NCBI RefSeq assembly: GCF_012911935.1
Contig: NZ_JAAXLA010000026.1
Location: forward strand, 17,994 to 81,993
DNA: 64,000 nt
Origin: Pseudonocardia acidicola
GTDB lineage: Bacteria > Actinomycetota > Actinomycetes > Mycobacteriales > Pseudonocardiaceae
Direction: 5' to 3'
In this document: positions 26,183 to 34,028 of the stretch, in pieces
Layout: each line of letters starts with the position of its first letter
How positions within the stretch are numbered: the stretch's first letter is position 1
Notes under the pieces: generated by a model
The model's input: only the letters and a program-made list of their open reading frames with translations
Database searches by the model: none
Told to the model about the DNA's origin: nothing
Made by a program: the position numbers and the translations under genes

Positions 26183-26836
26183 GTGACGGCGCTGCACCTG
26201 TTCGACATGGACGGCACACTGCTGCGCGGCAGCAGCGCGAGCCTCGAGCTGGGGCGCCGGATCGGGCGGCTCGCCGAGATCGAGGGGTTCGAGGTCGCCT
26301 CGGCGACCGGTTTGATGGACAACCTCGGTTTCGCGCGGGCGTGCCATCCGATCTGGCAGACGATCACCGAGTCCGACATCGACGCGGCGTTCCACGGCGC
26401 GCCCTGGATGGAGGGCGTGGCGCAGGTGTGGGCTGACATCGCCGCCCGCGGCGAATACTCGGCGGTGATCTCGATGTCGCCGCTGTTCTTCGTCCGGCGG
26501 CTGCTCGGCTGGGGGGTCGGTACGGCGCACGCCACCGACATCACGGTCGGCGGGCCGTTGGACCCGGCGCTGGTGCTGACCACGCAGTCGAAGGTGACCA
26601 TCGCGCACGAACTGCTGGCACGCTACGAACTGTCACCCGACGACTGCGTGGCCTACGGCGACTCGCGCTCGGACACCGCGCTGTTCCGGGCGCTGCGGCA
26701 CACCGTCGCGGTCAACGGCGACGCGGAGATCCGGGCCCTCGCGCGCGTGACCTACGAAGGCACCGACCTGCGGGCCGCCTACCGTCGGGCCCGGACGCTG
26801 CTGGCGGCCCGTACCTCGGACGAGGAGGCGGGGTGA
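26183..26836 (+). CDS. HAD-superfamily phosphatase (SerB/HAD-IB type)
   Basis: Phosphohydrolase of 217 residues. The four HAD motifs are LFDMDGTLL (nucleophile Asp), VISMSP (Ser), TTQSK (Lys) and YGDSRSDTALFRAL (acidic metal site). It starts with GTG six bases after the cinA stop and ends two bases before the next ATG. In this context a phosphate ester of the nicotinamide/ribose pathway is plausible, but phosphoserine phosphatase-like enzymes are broad and the substrate is unknown. Confidence 0.85.
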   Translation: MTALHLFDMDGTLLRGSSASLELGRRIGRLAEIEGFEVASATGLMDNLGFARACHPIWQTITESDIDAAFHGAPWMEGVAQVWADIAARGEYSAVISMSPLFFVRRLLGWGVGTAHATDITVGGPLDPALVLTTQSKVTIAHELLARYELSPDDCVAYGDSRSDTALFRALRHTVAVNGDAEIRALARVTYEGTDLRAAYRRARTLLAARTSDEEAG

Positions 26837-26837
26837 G

Positions 26838-27671
26838 ATGAGCACCGGATCGAGCACCGCGACGATCGCCGGCACACCCTCGAGGCGACGGCGGGTGATG
26901 CTTGTCGGCGGCCGCAGCTACCCCGAGCAGGTCGCCGAACACCTGGACGTCGCGATCACACCGCAGTCGGTGCACGACCTCGCCAACGGCGAGATCGTCA
27001 TCCGTTTCGAGGAGCCGGTGCGCGGGGCCGACGTGTTCGTCGTGCAGTCGGTCGGTCCGGCACCGACCAAGAGCCTGGCCGAGACGCTGATCATGGTCGA
27101 CACGCACGCCGACCAGATCCAGGGTTTCTTCGACGGGCCGGTGGACCACCTGCTGGCCCAGTCGCTTCTCGCCGACCACATCGTGGCGAGCCATTCTGGC
27201 CGCGACGTCACCGTCGTCTCTCCGGACGCCGGCCGGGTGCGACCGGCGGAGAAGCGGGCTGACCACCTCGGGGGCGTGCCGCTGGCCTTCATCCACAAGG
27301 CCCGCGACCCGAAGGTGCTGCCCAACCAGGTCGTCGCGCACCGCGTCGTCGGCGACGTCGAAGGCAGGCTGTGTGTGCTCGTCGACGACATGATCGACAC
27401 GGCCGGGACGACCACCGGCGCCGTGCAACAGCTGTTCGCCGCAGGCGCCGGCCACGTGGTCGTCGCCGCGCCGCACGGGGTGCTCTCCGACCCCGCCGCC
27501 GAGCGGCTGTTCCGCTGCGGCGCCTGCGAGGTCGTCGTGACCAACACCCTCGAGGTGCCCGACGACCGGTGGTCCCCCCGATTGACAGTGCTGTCCATCG
27601 CACCGCTGATCGAACGAGCCATCCAGCAGATCATCGAGGACGGCTCTTTGACCTCGTCGTTCGAGCGCTGA
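26838..27671 (+). CDS. Ribose-phosphate pyrophosphokinase with a large internal deletion
   Basis: PRPP synthetase family; PRPP is the co-substrate of NadV. N-terminal NGEIVIRFEEPVRGADVFVVQS, QIQGFFDGPVDHL, VVSPDAGRVRPAEKRA and the PRPP loop LCVLVDDMIDTAGTTTGA are intact. Normal Prs has about 54 residues between LxMVD and VDLH, including PYxxYARQDxK, which binds ATP. Here LIMVD is joined directly to THADQIQG at about 27096-27101. The reading frame is kept. Loss of the ATP-binding segment should abolish normal activity. The total of 277 residues includes an 18-residue leader. The ATG is two bases after the HAD stop. Confidence 0.85.
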   Translation: MSTGSSTATIAGTPSRRRRVMLVGGRSYPEQVAEHLDVAITPQSVHDLANGEIVIRFEEPVRGADVFVVQSVGPAPTKSLAETLIMVDTHADQIQGFFDGPVDHLLAQSLLADHIVASHSGRDVTVVSPDAGRVRPAEKRADHLGGVPLAFIHKARDPKVLPNQVVAHRVVGDVEGRLCVLVDDMIDTAGTTTGAVQQLFAAGAGHVVVAAPHGVLSDPAAERLFRCGACEVVVTNTLEVPDDRWSPRLTVLSIAPLIERAIQQIIEDGSLTSSFER

Positions 27672-27924
27672 CCCGTGCCCCACCTCGAAACGCAGGGCTC
27701 GGCACCGGCGCCGGGCCGCCGGTCGTCTCGGCGGCGGGCCACCGGCGACCACCCGACCTCGCCGAACCTGACATCGCGGCGCCACGTCGACCTACATCGT
27801 TCCGCCAGCGCGCTGTGTCACTGACCCGTCCCGCACCCCGGCCCCATCCCGCACCAGCAGGGCGAGCCGCGGTGCGGGGCGGCCGTCGCCGTATCAGGAC
27901 ACCACCGCGCCCGGAGATTCCGCT
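27672..27924. other. Intergenic gap
   Basis: About 250 bases after the prs-like gene. No protein-like frame or clear hairpin was seen. Confidence 0.4.
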
Positions 27925-28506
27925 GTGCCCATCGACGACACCCACCCGACCACGACCCCCGCGGCACCGCCCGCGCTGCAGATCCGGCTCCTGATCGAGG
28001 TCGAAGTGGCCACCACCAACAACCCGGCCACCACGACCCGCATCGCCGAGGCCGTCGACACCGCCATGAGTGGCCTACTTGGCAGCATCCCCGACGTCCG
28101 CGCCGCTACGGTGACCGCGCTCGGCGCACTGCACCTTGCGGCCCCGGCCCGCGGGGTGTTCGACCTGCGCAACCAGGAACTTGCGGTCGACGGTTCCGCG
28201 ACCCGGTTGACCCCACGCGAGTCGGCGGTGCTCACCTACCTGGTCAAACGACCCAACGCTGCAGTCTCCCGGGAGGAGTTGCGCGACGCCGTCGACGACA
28301 CCGACGGCTCGCTCGGCCCGCGGGCCGTCGATGTGATCCTCTCTCGGCTGCGCGCGAAGCTGCCCTGGATGCCACCCCCGCTGACCACCGTGCGCGGCAT
28401 CGGCTACCGCTACGAACCGTCGGCGCAGTTTGTCGTCCTCGGCGACACCCCGGCCGGCACGGCGCTGCCATGGACTCCGATCAGCCCAGGCCCAGCCCCG
28501 CGATGA
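27925..28506 (+). CDS. Orphan OmpR/PhoB-type winged-helix protein
   Basis: A 193-residue protein with a C-terminal transcriptional-regulator domain: VFDLRNQELAVDGSATRLTPRESAVLTYLVKRPNAAVSREELRDAVDD, then LGPRAVDVILSRLRAKL and TVRGIGYRYEP. This is the DNA-binding half of OmpR-type response regulators. No receiver domain with a phospho-aspartate is present; the first 70 residues (LQIRLLIEVEVATTNN...) are unlike CheY. The GTG start has no strong ribosome site. A histidine kinase is not encoded nearby, so the input signal is unknown. Confidence 0.8.
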   Translation: MPIDDTHPTTTPAAPPALQIRLLIEVEVATTNNPATTTRIAEAVDTAMSGLLGSIPDVRAATVTALGALHLAAPARGVFDLRNQELAVDGSATRLTPRESAVLTYLVKRPNAAVSREELRDAVDDTDGSLGPRAVDVILSRLRAKLPWMPPPLTTVRGIGYRYEPSAQFVVLGDTPAGTALPWTPISPGPAPR

Positions 28507-28607
28507 AGGCCTGCAGCAGCATCGCGCTGTCCACCTGCTCCTTCGACGGCCTCACAGACTCTGTGATCGGCAGAGGCGTGGGCCGATCAGGCGGCTTCTC
28601 GTAACGG

Positions 28608-29009
28608 TCAGCGGATCACCTGGACGGTGATGTCGTCCAGGTCGAGGCCGGCCCAGGCGGTGTCCGCGGTGACCGCCGGCCACTGCAGGCGGGCGCCCAG
28701 GGCGAGGCAGCAGCGGTCGCCGAGGGACAGCCCGGCCGCCCGGGTGCGGGCCCAGAGTTGGGCGGCGGTGACCGCGTCGGCCGCGGTGACCGGTTCGACC
28801 CGGAGCCCGAGGGTGCGCAGCCGGGTGGTGGCCCGGTCGGCGTCGACGCCGTGCTGGGCCAGTTTCTGCCAGGTCTCCGACCAGTTCGCCGCGGAGATCA
28901 CCGCGGTGCCCAGCAGCGGGTGCACGGCCTCGGCGCCGGGCTCGGCGCGCAGCCAGGCCAGCACCGCGGAGGCGTCCAGCACCGCCGGCTGCCCGGCGGC
29001 GGCGGTCAC
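28608..29009 (-). CDS. vapC: VapC-type PIN-domain toxin
   Basis: Small RNase of 133 residues. PIN-domain acidic residues are seen in AVLDASAVLAWLRAEPGAE, SAANWSETWQKL, and SLGDRCCLALGARLQWPAVTADTAW. It starts with GTG overlapping the antitoxin stop (GTGA), the normal arrangement of vapBC. Activity would be cleavage of tRNA or other RNA when the antitoxin is degraded. Confidence 0.9.
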   Translation of the reverse strand: MTAAAGQPAVLDASAVLAWLRAEPGAEAVHPLLGTAVISAANWSETWQKLAQHGVDADRATTRLRTLGLRVEPVTAADAVTAAQLWARTRAAGLSLGDRCCLALGARLQWPAVTADTAWAGLDLDDITVQVIR

Positions 29010-29284
29010 GCCTGGTCCTCGCGGGCCGCCTCGGCGCGCCGGTCGGCGAGCAGCTCGTCGACCACCGAGCCCTCGCCGGTCCAGGCGGCGGCGACGTCGC
29101 GGCGCAGCCGCTCGGCGAGCTGCTCGCGGGTCTCCAGGACCACCCGGCCGTCCTCCACGTACACCACCAGGGGCACCCCGGCCTCGATGCCGGCGGCCCG
29201 GCGGATCTGCGCCGGGATGGTCACCCGGCCCTGCTCGTTGACGGTCAGATCGGCGCTCGGCGCATCTGCTGCGTTGCCAGCCAT
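29006..29284 (-). CDS. vapB: VapB-type AbrB/SpoVT antitoxin
   Basis: Antitoxin of 92 residues. LTVNEQGRVTIPAQIRRAAGIEAGVPLVVYVEDGRVVLE is the AbrB-like swapped-hairpin DNA-binding domain. The C-terminal half (AERLRRDVAAAWTGEGSVVDELLADRRAEA) would wrap the toxin. It is first in the operon, four bases overlapping vapC. Its ATG lies six bases after a TAGACT box, so the mRNA is probably leaderless. Confidence 0.9.
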   Translation of the reverse strand: MAGNAADAPSADLTVNEQGRVTIPAQIRRAAGIEAGVPLVVYVEDGRVVLETREQLAERLRRDVAAAWTGEGSVVDELLADRRAEAAREDQA

Positions 29285-29290
29285 GAGTCG

Positions 29291-29322
29291 AGTCTAGTGA
29301 CACATCAGACAGTCATGTGGCA
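29291..29322 (-). promoter_or_regulatory. vapBC promoter and operator
   Basis: On the minus strand TAGACT (29296-29291) is a good -10 box, six bases before the vapB ATG. Overlapping it upstream, TGACACAT (29298-29305) and ATGTGGCA (29315-29322) form an inverted repeat with one mismatch, the expected place for VapB autorepression. Confidence 0.5.
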
Positions 29323-29764
29323 CATCTCGTCAAGGCTCGCCGAATGGGATGCAGTAGCGCCACCTCTCTGGGTCTGTCGTCCCGGTACCGAGGGTCCAGT
29401 CAAGGCCAACCGAGCCCGAAACCTCCGAGTTAGAGGAGCCTCAGCCACTGCCAACAAAACGGGATTTCGTTGGTGTCGCCGGTCCCCGACCGGGCTTCGG
29501 GGCTATGGGAGACAGTTCCCAAGCGACGGTCGTCCCTTGCTACCCGGATACGTGGGAAGGCGGGAGCGGAGTGGGCACGTCGCTGAGGTGACGAGACCCG
29601 GGAGGCCCCGGCCCTCACGGGCGGGAGGTCCGGCCGGAAGGGCCCATGCTGCTGCCTCGGTCCCCTGCACCGGCCCGTGGTGACGTCAGCTGGGAGCCGT
29701 GGCCGAGGACGGGCAGCAGGTGGAGAAGCCGCGGACCGTACGAGAGCGGGTGTAGGCGGCGAAG
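29323..29764. other. Non-coding stretch between vapBC and IS debris
   Basis: About 440 bases. A frame reading GLRGYGRQFPSDGRPLLPGYVG resembles the spurious leader peptides seen beside group II intron or IS ends, but I could not identify intron domains. Otherwise nothing recognisable. Confidence 0.3.
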
Positions 29765-29870
29765 ATGAACCCGGAGCGGTTCGAGTCGATGGTGGCCGCG
29801 GGCCGGGTGTGGCTGGACCGGGTGCTGGCTGACAAGGCCTACTCGTCCCGGGCCGACCGCGCCTATCCAT
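29765..29870 (+). mobile_element. IS5-family transposase fragment
   Basis: The frame MVAAGRVWLDRVLADKAYSS followed by RADRAY contains the second-Asp region of IS5-type DDE transposases (RPDRVLADKAYSSRANRAY). Only about 35 codons remain; the flanks are not transposase. No terminal repeat was found. Confidence 0.55.
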
Positions 29871-29925
29871 GCCGTACCGCTCTCTCAACAGCCCCTGGCG
29901 TCCCGCCGGCCTTGGCCGGCCTCGC

Positions 29926-31632
29926 TCAGAGCTGGATGCCGGGCCGGTGCTGGGGCCCGCGGGGACCGTAGTCGACCTCCGCCATTTTATGGCCGGAGGC
30001 GAGGGCGGCCGGCGGGACGTCGTACTTGTCCATGATCGCCTCGATGAAGATCATGCCGTCGTGCGGAACTGCCAGCGCGGCCTGAAGTTCGGCCGCGGTC
30101 TTCACGACGAATGTCCGGGCGTTCGTCCCCGGGTGCAGGACCTTCGGCAAGTCGGCGTAGGACCAGTTGGCAATGTCGTTGAACTTGCCGTCCTTGCCGC
30201 AGATGGTGCGCTCGATCGTGTAGCCGCCGTTGTTGATCAGGAAGATGATCGGCTTGAGGTCGTGCCGCAGCATCGTCGACACCTCCTGCGCCGTGAGCTG
30301 GAAGGACCCGTCTCCCACCAACAGCAGGTGGCGGCGGTCCGGCGCGGCCAGCATCGTGCCGAGGACCGATCCCACCGTGTAGCCGATCGAGCCCCAGACG
30401 GCCTGCGTGACGAAGGTGCAGCCCGGCGGGAGGTGCAGTCCCCAGCCGCCCGCTTCGGAGGTGCCGTCCTCGGCGATGATGACGTCGCCCTCGCGGACGA
30501 AGCCCTGGACCAGGTCCCAGTATGCGTTCTGCTCGAGCGGACCGGACGGCACCGCCACCTCCGATGCCGGCACCGCCGAATACGTCCGGGGGGATGCCGG
30601 CTGCTCCCTGGAAGAGACGCTGTCGGCGACCCGGCGAAGCAGTTCCTTCAGGTAGACGGCCTGGTAATTGTCGGGGCCGATGTCGACGGCGTCACCACGG
30701 GCGTCGATCCGTTCCGTGGGAAGCGCGTCGGAGAAACCGCCGGACGTCGTGTCCACCCGCCGCACCCCGATCGCCAGCAAGCAGTCGCTGTCCTCCACCG
30801 CCTTCCGCACCTCGGGCGCGCTGCCGGCCCCGACGTAGAGGCCGAGGAAGTACGGGCAGGTCTCGTCGATGACCCCCTTGACGGTGTTGATGGCGGCGAT
30901 CGGCACCTGCAGCTTGCCGGCTAGTTCCTGCAGCTCATCGGCCACGCCGTAGCGGTCCGCGGCGATGTCGACGAGGATCGCGGGCGAGCGCGCCCTGGTC
31001 AGCCGGGTGACGATCTCGTCGGTGCACGTGCTCAGCCGTTCGGTGTCGCTCGGTGGCATCACCAGGTCCAGCGGCTCCGCCGGGACCTCGACATCGAGGT
31101 AGGCGATGTCGGAAGGCAGTTCCATGTAGACCGGCCGCTTGCGCTGCCAGGCGGTGAGGATGAGCCGGTCGATCTCGGCTACGGCGTTCTGCGGCGTCAG
31201 CCTGGTCTGCGCCACCGTGAACGGGGTGTACGCCTTCAGGACGGCGTCGTAGTCGGTATCGGCGGACGTGTGGTGCATCAGCAGGTTCCGGTCCAGCGCC
31301 TTCAGCGGAAGCGACCCGCAGACGGTGACGATGGGGACGTACTCGCTGTAGGCGCCGGCGACACCGTTGATGGCGCTCAGCGCCCCGACGCCGTTGGTCA
31401 CGACGAGTGTCGAGAGCCCGCTGATCCGTGCGTACCCGTCGGCCGCGTAGGCAGCGTTCAGCTCATTGCAGTTGCCCACCCACGTGAACTCGTTGTCCTC
31501 CTCCATCTGCACCAGGAACTCGAGGTTGAAGTCGCCGGCGACTCCGAACAGGTGCGGGGTGCCCACTTCCCGCAACCGCCGCAGCAGGAAATCCCCGATC
31601 GTCATCGTCGAACGGGTGGTCTTCGATGGCAT
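29926..31632 (-). CDS. Thiamine-diphosphate 2-keto acid decarboxylase (pyruvate/indolepyruvate type)
   Basis: Cytosolic ThDP enzyme of 568 residues, the usual size of pyruvate decarboxylases. The cofactor-activating glutamate is in GNCNELNAAYAADGYAR, the twin histidines in LLMHHTSADTDY, and the Mg-ThDP site in LLVGDGSFQLTAQEVSTM through NNGGYTIE. These are features of PDC/IPDC rather than of acetolactate synthase. The ATG at 31632 has AAGGGGA upstream. It is flanked by IS5 debris on both sides and stands alone. Pyruvate to acetaldehyde or indolepyruvate to indoleacetaldehyde are both possible. Confidence 0.88.
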   Translation of the reverse strand: MPSKTTRSTMTIGDFLLRRLREVGTPHLFGVAGDFNLEFLVQMEEDNEFTWVGNCNELNAAYAADGYARISGLSTLVVTNGVGALSAINGVAGAYSEYVPIVTVCGSLPLKALDRNLLMHHTSADTDYDAVLKAYTPFTVAQTRLTPQNAVAEIDRLILTAWQRKRPVYMELPSDIAYLDVEVPAEPLDLVMPPSDTERLSTCTDEIVTRLTRARSPAILVDIAADRYGVADELQELAGKLQVPIAAINTVKGVIDETCPYFLGLYVGAGSAPEVRKAVEDSDCLLAIGVRRVDTTSGGFSDALPTERIDARGDAVDIGPDNYQAVYLKELLRRVADSVSSREQPASPRTYSAVPASEVAVPSGPLEQNAYWDLVQGFVREGDVIIAEDGTSEAGGWGLHLPPGCTFVTQAVWGSIGYTVGSVLGTMLAAPDRRHLLLVGDGSFQLTAQEVSTMLRHDLKPIIFLINNGGYTIERTICGKDGKFNDIANWSYADLPKVLHPGTNARTFVVKTAAELQAALAVPHDGMIFIEAIMDKYDVPPAALASGHKMAEVDYGPRGPQHRPGIQL

Positions 31633-31842
31633 CGTGTTGTCCCCTTCTGAACCAGTTCACGCGCCCGTCGGAGCGACCACAGGCCGTCACACGCCAGTCG
31701 TCAGGCTGGCTCGCCGGGCCGTAACGCCACCGTAGGCACGCGCAGGGCCACGACCAATCAGTAGAACGACCCAAGACCTGGTCTCATGACCTGGCGTGTC
31801 GGTACGTGACCTGCACGCCTTGATCGTTGATCTTCATCCGGC

Positions 31843-32345
31843 GTGGCGGTACGCAAGCAGCAGCGGTTGATCGGGGATCGGCTCCGGGAGCTGATCGAGC
31901 CGTTGATCCCACCCCGTCCTGCGGCCCGGGTGGGCGCCCGCGCATCGACGACCGGGCCGCGCTGGAGGGGATCCTGTTCGTGCTGCACACCGGCTGCCGG
32001 TGGCGCGACCTGCCCCCGCAGCTGGGCTGCGGCTCCGGGCACACCGCGTGGCGTCGGCTGCGGGAGTGGGAGGCCGCCGGGGTCTGGGACCGGCTGCACC
32101 GGCGGGTGCTCGACGAGCTGCCCGAGGCCGAGCTGCTGGACTGGTCCCGCGCCTGCATCGACGCGGTGTCGGTGCGGGCGAAAAGGGGGGCAAGCTGACC
32201 GGCCGCAACCCGACCGACCGGGGCAAGGCCAGCAGCAAGTACCACCTGCTCTGCGACGCCGACGGGATGCCGCTGTGCGCGCGGATCTCCACAGCGAACC
32301 CGCACGCACTGCACGGCCTGGGCCCCCGGAGCCGACACCGAGCGC
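31843..32345 (+). pseudogene. IS5-family transposase, broken
   Basis: Pieces in three frames: RLIGDRLRELIEPLIPPRP (first frame), GGRPRIDDRAALEGILFVLHTG and CRWRDLPPQLGCGSG (second frame from about 31925), and GKLTGRNPTDRGKASSKYHL plus LCDADGMPLCARIS (third frame from about 32190). The second shift is at a run of four A and six G, where some IS5-group elements use programmed frameshifting; the first is a lesion. The C-terminal third with the last catalytic residues is missing. Confidence 0.8.
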
Positions 32346-32401
32346 CCCGACCCGGGCCAGCACCGGCCGCCACCGAACGAACGACAGGAGGGAGCAGGGG
32401 C

Positions 32402-32977
32402 ATGACCATCGTGACGAGCGCCGGGCCGCGGGCGGCCCGGCGCGCCCGCCGGTGCCGGTCGATCGGCCCCGGTGCGGCCCCTGGGCTGTTGCGGATGCCG
32501 ACCCCTGAGCGCCGCATCCACGAGGGCCGCGCGGTCATCAACCGCGCCGAGCTCATGCGGCAGCTGCAGATCGGCGAATCCACCGCCGAGCGCTGGTACC
32601 GGGAGCGGGCCGAGAACGGCCACCCCGAGCCGGTGCACCGCGAGGGCCGGCGGCTGTACTGGGACGAGGACGAGGACGAGGACGAGGCGGTGGCCCGGGC
32701 GCAGGAGCGGGAGGCGGCGAAGAAGGCCACGCTCACCCCGGTCGATCGCAGCGCCGAGCCGGACGAGTTGGTCGACGCCGAGGAGGCCGCCCGGATCCTG
32801 GGCTACGCCAGCCCGCGGACGATCACCAGCTATCTCGCCCGCAACGTGGGCTACTTCCCCGACCCCGACGACGTCGAGGGACGGCGCTGGCACCGGCGCA
32901 CGCTGTGGGCGTTCGCCGACCGGCGCTCCCGGCCCGGCCGCGCCGGCCACGCCAACACCCGGTCCGACCAGCGCTAA
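32402..32977 (+). CDS. Double helix-turn-helix protein with acidic linker, mobile-element type
   Basis: A 191-residue protein. INRAELMRQLQIGESTAERWYRERAENG and LVDAEEAARILGYASPRTITSYLARNVGYFP are two MerR/excisionase-like HTH units, separated by a run of alternating Asp/Glu (WDEDEDEDEA) and a charged helix. The ATG at 32402 is preceded by GGAGGGAGCAGGGGC. Similar small HTH proteins occur in actinobacterial plasmids and integrative elements. DNA binding is likely; function is unknown. Confidence 0.65.
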   Translation: MTIVTSAGPRAARRARRCRSIGPGAAPGLLRMPTPERRIHEGRAVINRAELMRQLQIGESTAERWYRERAENGHPEPVHREGRRLYWDEDEDEDEAVARAQEREAAKKATLTPVDRSAEPDELVDAEEAARILGYASPRTITSYLARNVGYFPDPDDVEGRRWHRRTLWAFADRRSRPGRAGHANTRSDQR

Positions 32978-32999
32978 CCGCCGCGCCCGGGACGAGACC

Positions 33000-33293
33000 A
33001 TGTCACTGACCAGTCAGCTCGCCCGGGGAGACCTCGGCCGATGGTTCGCCCGCACGATGCCCGGCACGACGGCCGTGGCCGCCGAGGTGGCACACGCCGC
33101 CGCGCGGGTGCGTCCGGTCCGCCCGCAAGCCGGGGCCGTGCTCGGGGACCGGCATTGGGCCGACGTCGGGGGCGCGTTCGGCGCCCGATTGGGCGCGCTG
33201 GTACAGGCCGCCCCGCCCTGCCACGGGCTGTATCCCGTCGCGGCTCCGGGCCGCAGGCGACCGCTTAAAGTGCTCAGAACCAGGCAGAAGTGA
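33000..33293 (+). CDS. Truncated conserved hypothetical protein
   Basis: A 97-codon frame, MSLTSQLARGDLGRWFARTM followed by VRPVRPQAGAVLGDRHWADVGGAFGARLGAL. It resembles the N-terminus of an actinobacterial protein family found with mobile elements, which begins MSLTxxL and is normally several hundred residues long. After about residue 80 the sequence becomes basic and unrelated, so the gene is cut just before the GntR gene. It follows the double-HTH gene by 22 bases. Confidence 0.5.
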   Translation: MSLTSQLARGDLGRWFARTMPGTTAVAAEVAHAAARVRPVRPQAGAVLGDRHWADVGGAFGARLGALVQAAPPCHGLYPVAAPGRRRPLKVLRTRQK

Positions 33294-33309
33294 TCAGTGA
33301 AGGGGCCCG

Positions 33310-33984
33310 ATGGCGCGCGCGGCGGATATGGCCTACCAGGCCATTCAACACGGCATCGCCACGGGGGACTTTCCGCCCGGTAGTTGGATCCGCGAACCCG
33401 AGGTCGCCGCTCGGTCCGGGGTCAGTAGGACGCCCGTACGGGAGGCGCTGCGTCGGCTCGACGCCGAGGGCATCGTCGAGCTCGTTCCCAACCGCGGCGC
33501 GCAGGTCATCGGGTGGACGGCCCAGGACCTGGACGACATCTTCGACCTTCGAATGATGCTCGAGGGCTACGCGATCCGCCGGGCCGTCGAGGCACCACGG
33601 GTCGCCATAGACCTACCGGCCCTGGAATCGCTGTGCTCGGAGATGGAACGGCTGCTCGCCGAGGGCGGCCCGGCCAACTGCAAGCGGATCAGTGAGCTCG
33701 CCGTTCAGTTCCACAGCGACTTGCACCAGGTGGCCGGCAACCGGCAGCTGATAAGCATCCTGCCGGGCCTCAACCGGGTCCCGCTGGTGCGTGCGGCCAA
33801 CCAACAGCGCACGCACGATCAGCTCGTCCGGAGTCTGGCCCAGCATCGGGAGATGCTCGAGGCGATCGCCGCCGGCGATGCGGAGTGGGCCGAGGCAGTC
33901 ATGCGCGCGCACGTACGTGCCGGGCGTACGGCCATGCAAAGAGGCACGGGCGTTGCTCGTGCCGATTCTCCGCCCGGTTCGTGA
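33310..33984 (+). CDS. GntR/FCD-family transcriptional regulator
   Basis: Regulator of 224 residues. wHTH: IATGDFPPGSWIREPEVAARSGVSRTPVREALRRLDAEGIVELVPNRGAQVI. The FCD ligand domain has DLRMMLEGYAIRRAVE, FHSDLHQVAGNRQL and HREMLEAIAAGDAEWAEAVMRAHVRAGR, whose His/Asp residues bind metal and acid ligands. It is clearly paralogous to the GntR gene at 41191-41901, sharing GWTAQDLDDIxDLR and the spacing throughout. It lies convergent to the catabolic operon and probably controls it together with the paralogue. Confidence 0.87.
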   Translation: MARAADMAYQAIQHGIATGDFPPGSWIREPEVAARSGVSRTPVREALRRLDAEGIVELVPNRGAQVIGWTAQDLDDIFDLRMMLEGYAIRRAVEAPRVAIDLPALESLCSEMERLLAEGGPANCKRISELAVQFHSDLHQVAGNRQLISILPGLNRVPLVRAANQQRTHDQLVRSLAQHREMLEAIAAGDAEWAEAVMRAHVRAGRTAMQRGTGVARADSPPGS

Positions 33985-34028
33985 GTTCTGGACCGCCTGA
34001 GGGTCCGCCGTCGCCGCCGTGCCGTTGC

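Noticed and set aside
29423..29690. Group II intron end or retron RNA
   Set aside because: A GYGRQ-type leader peptide hinted at it, but there is no reverse transcriptase, no domain V hairpin and no boundary.
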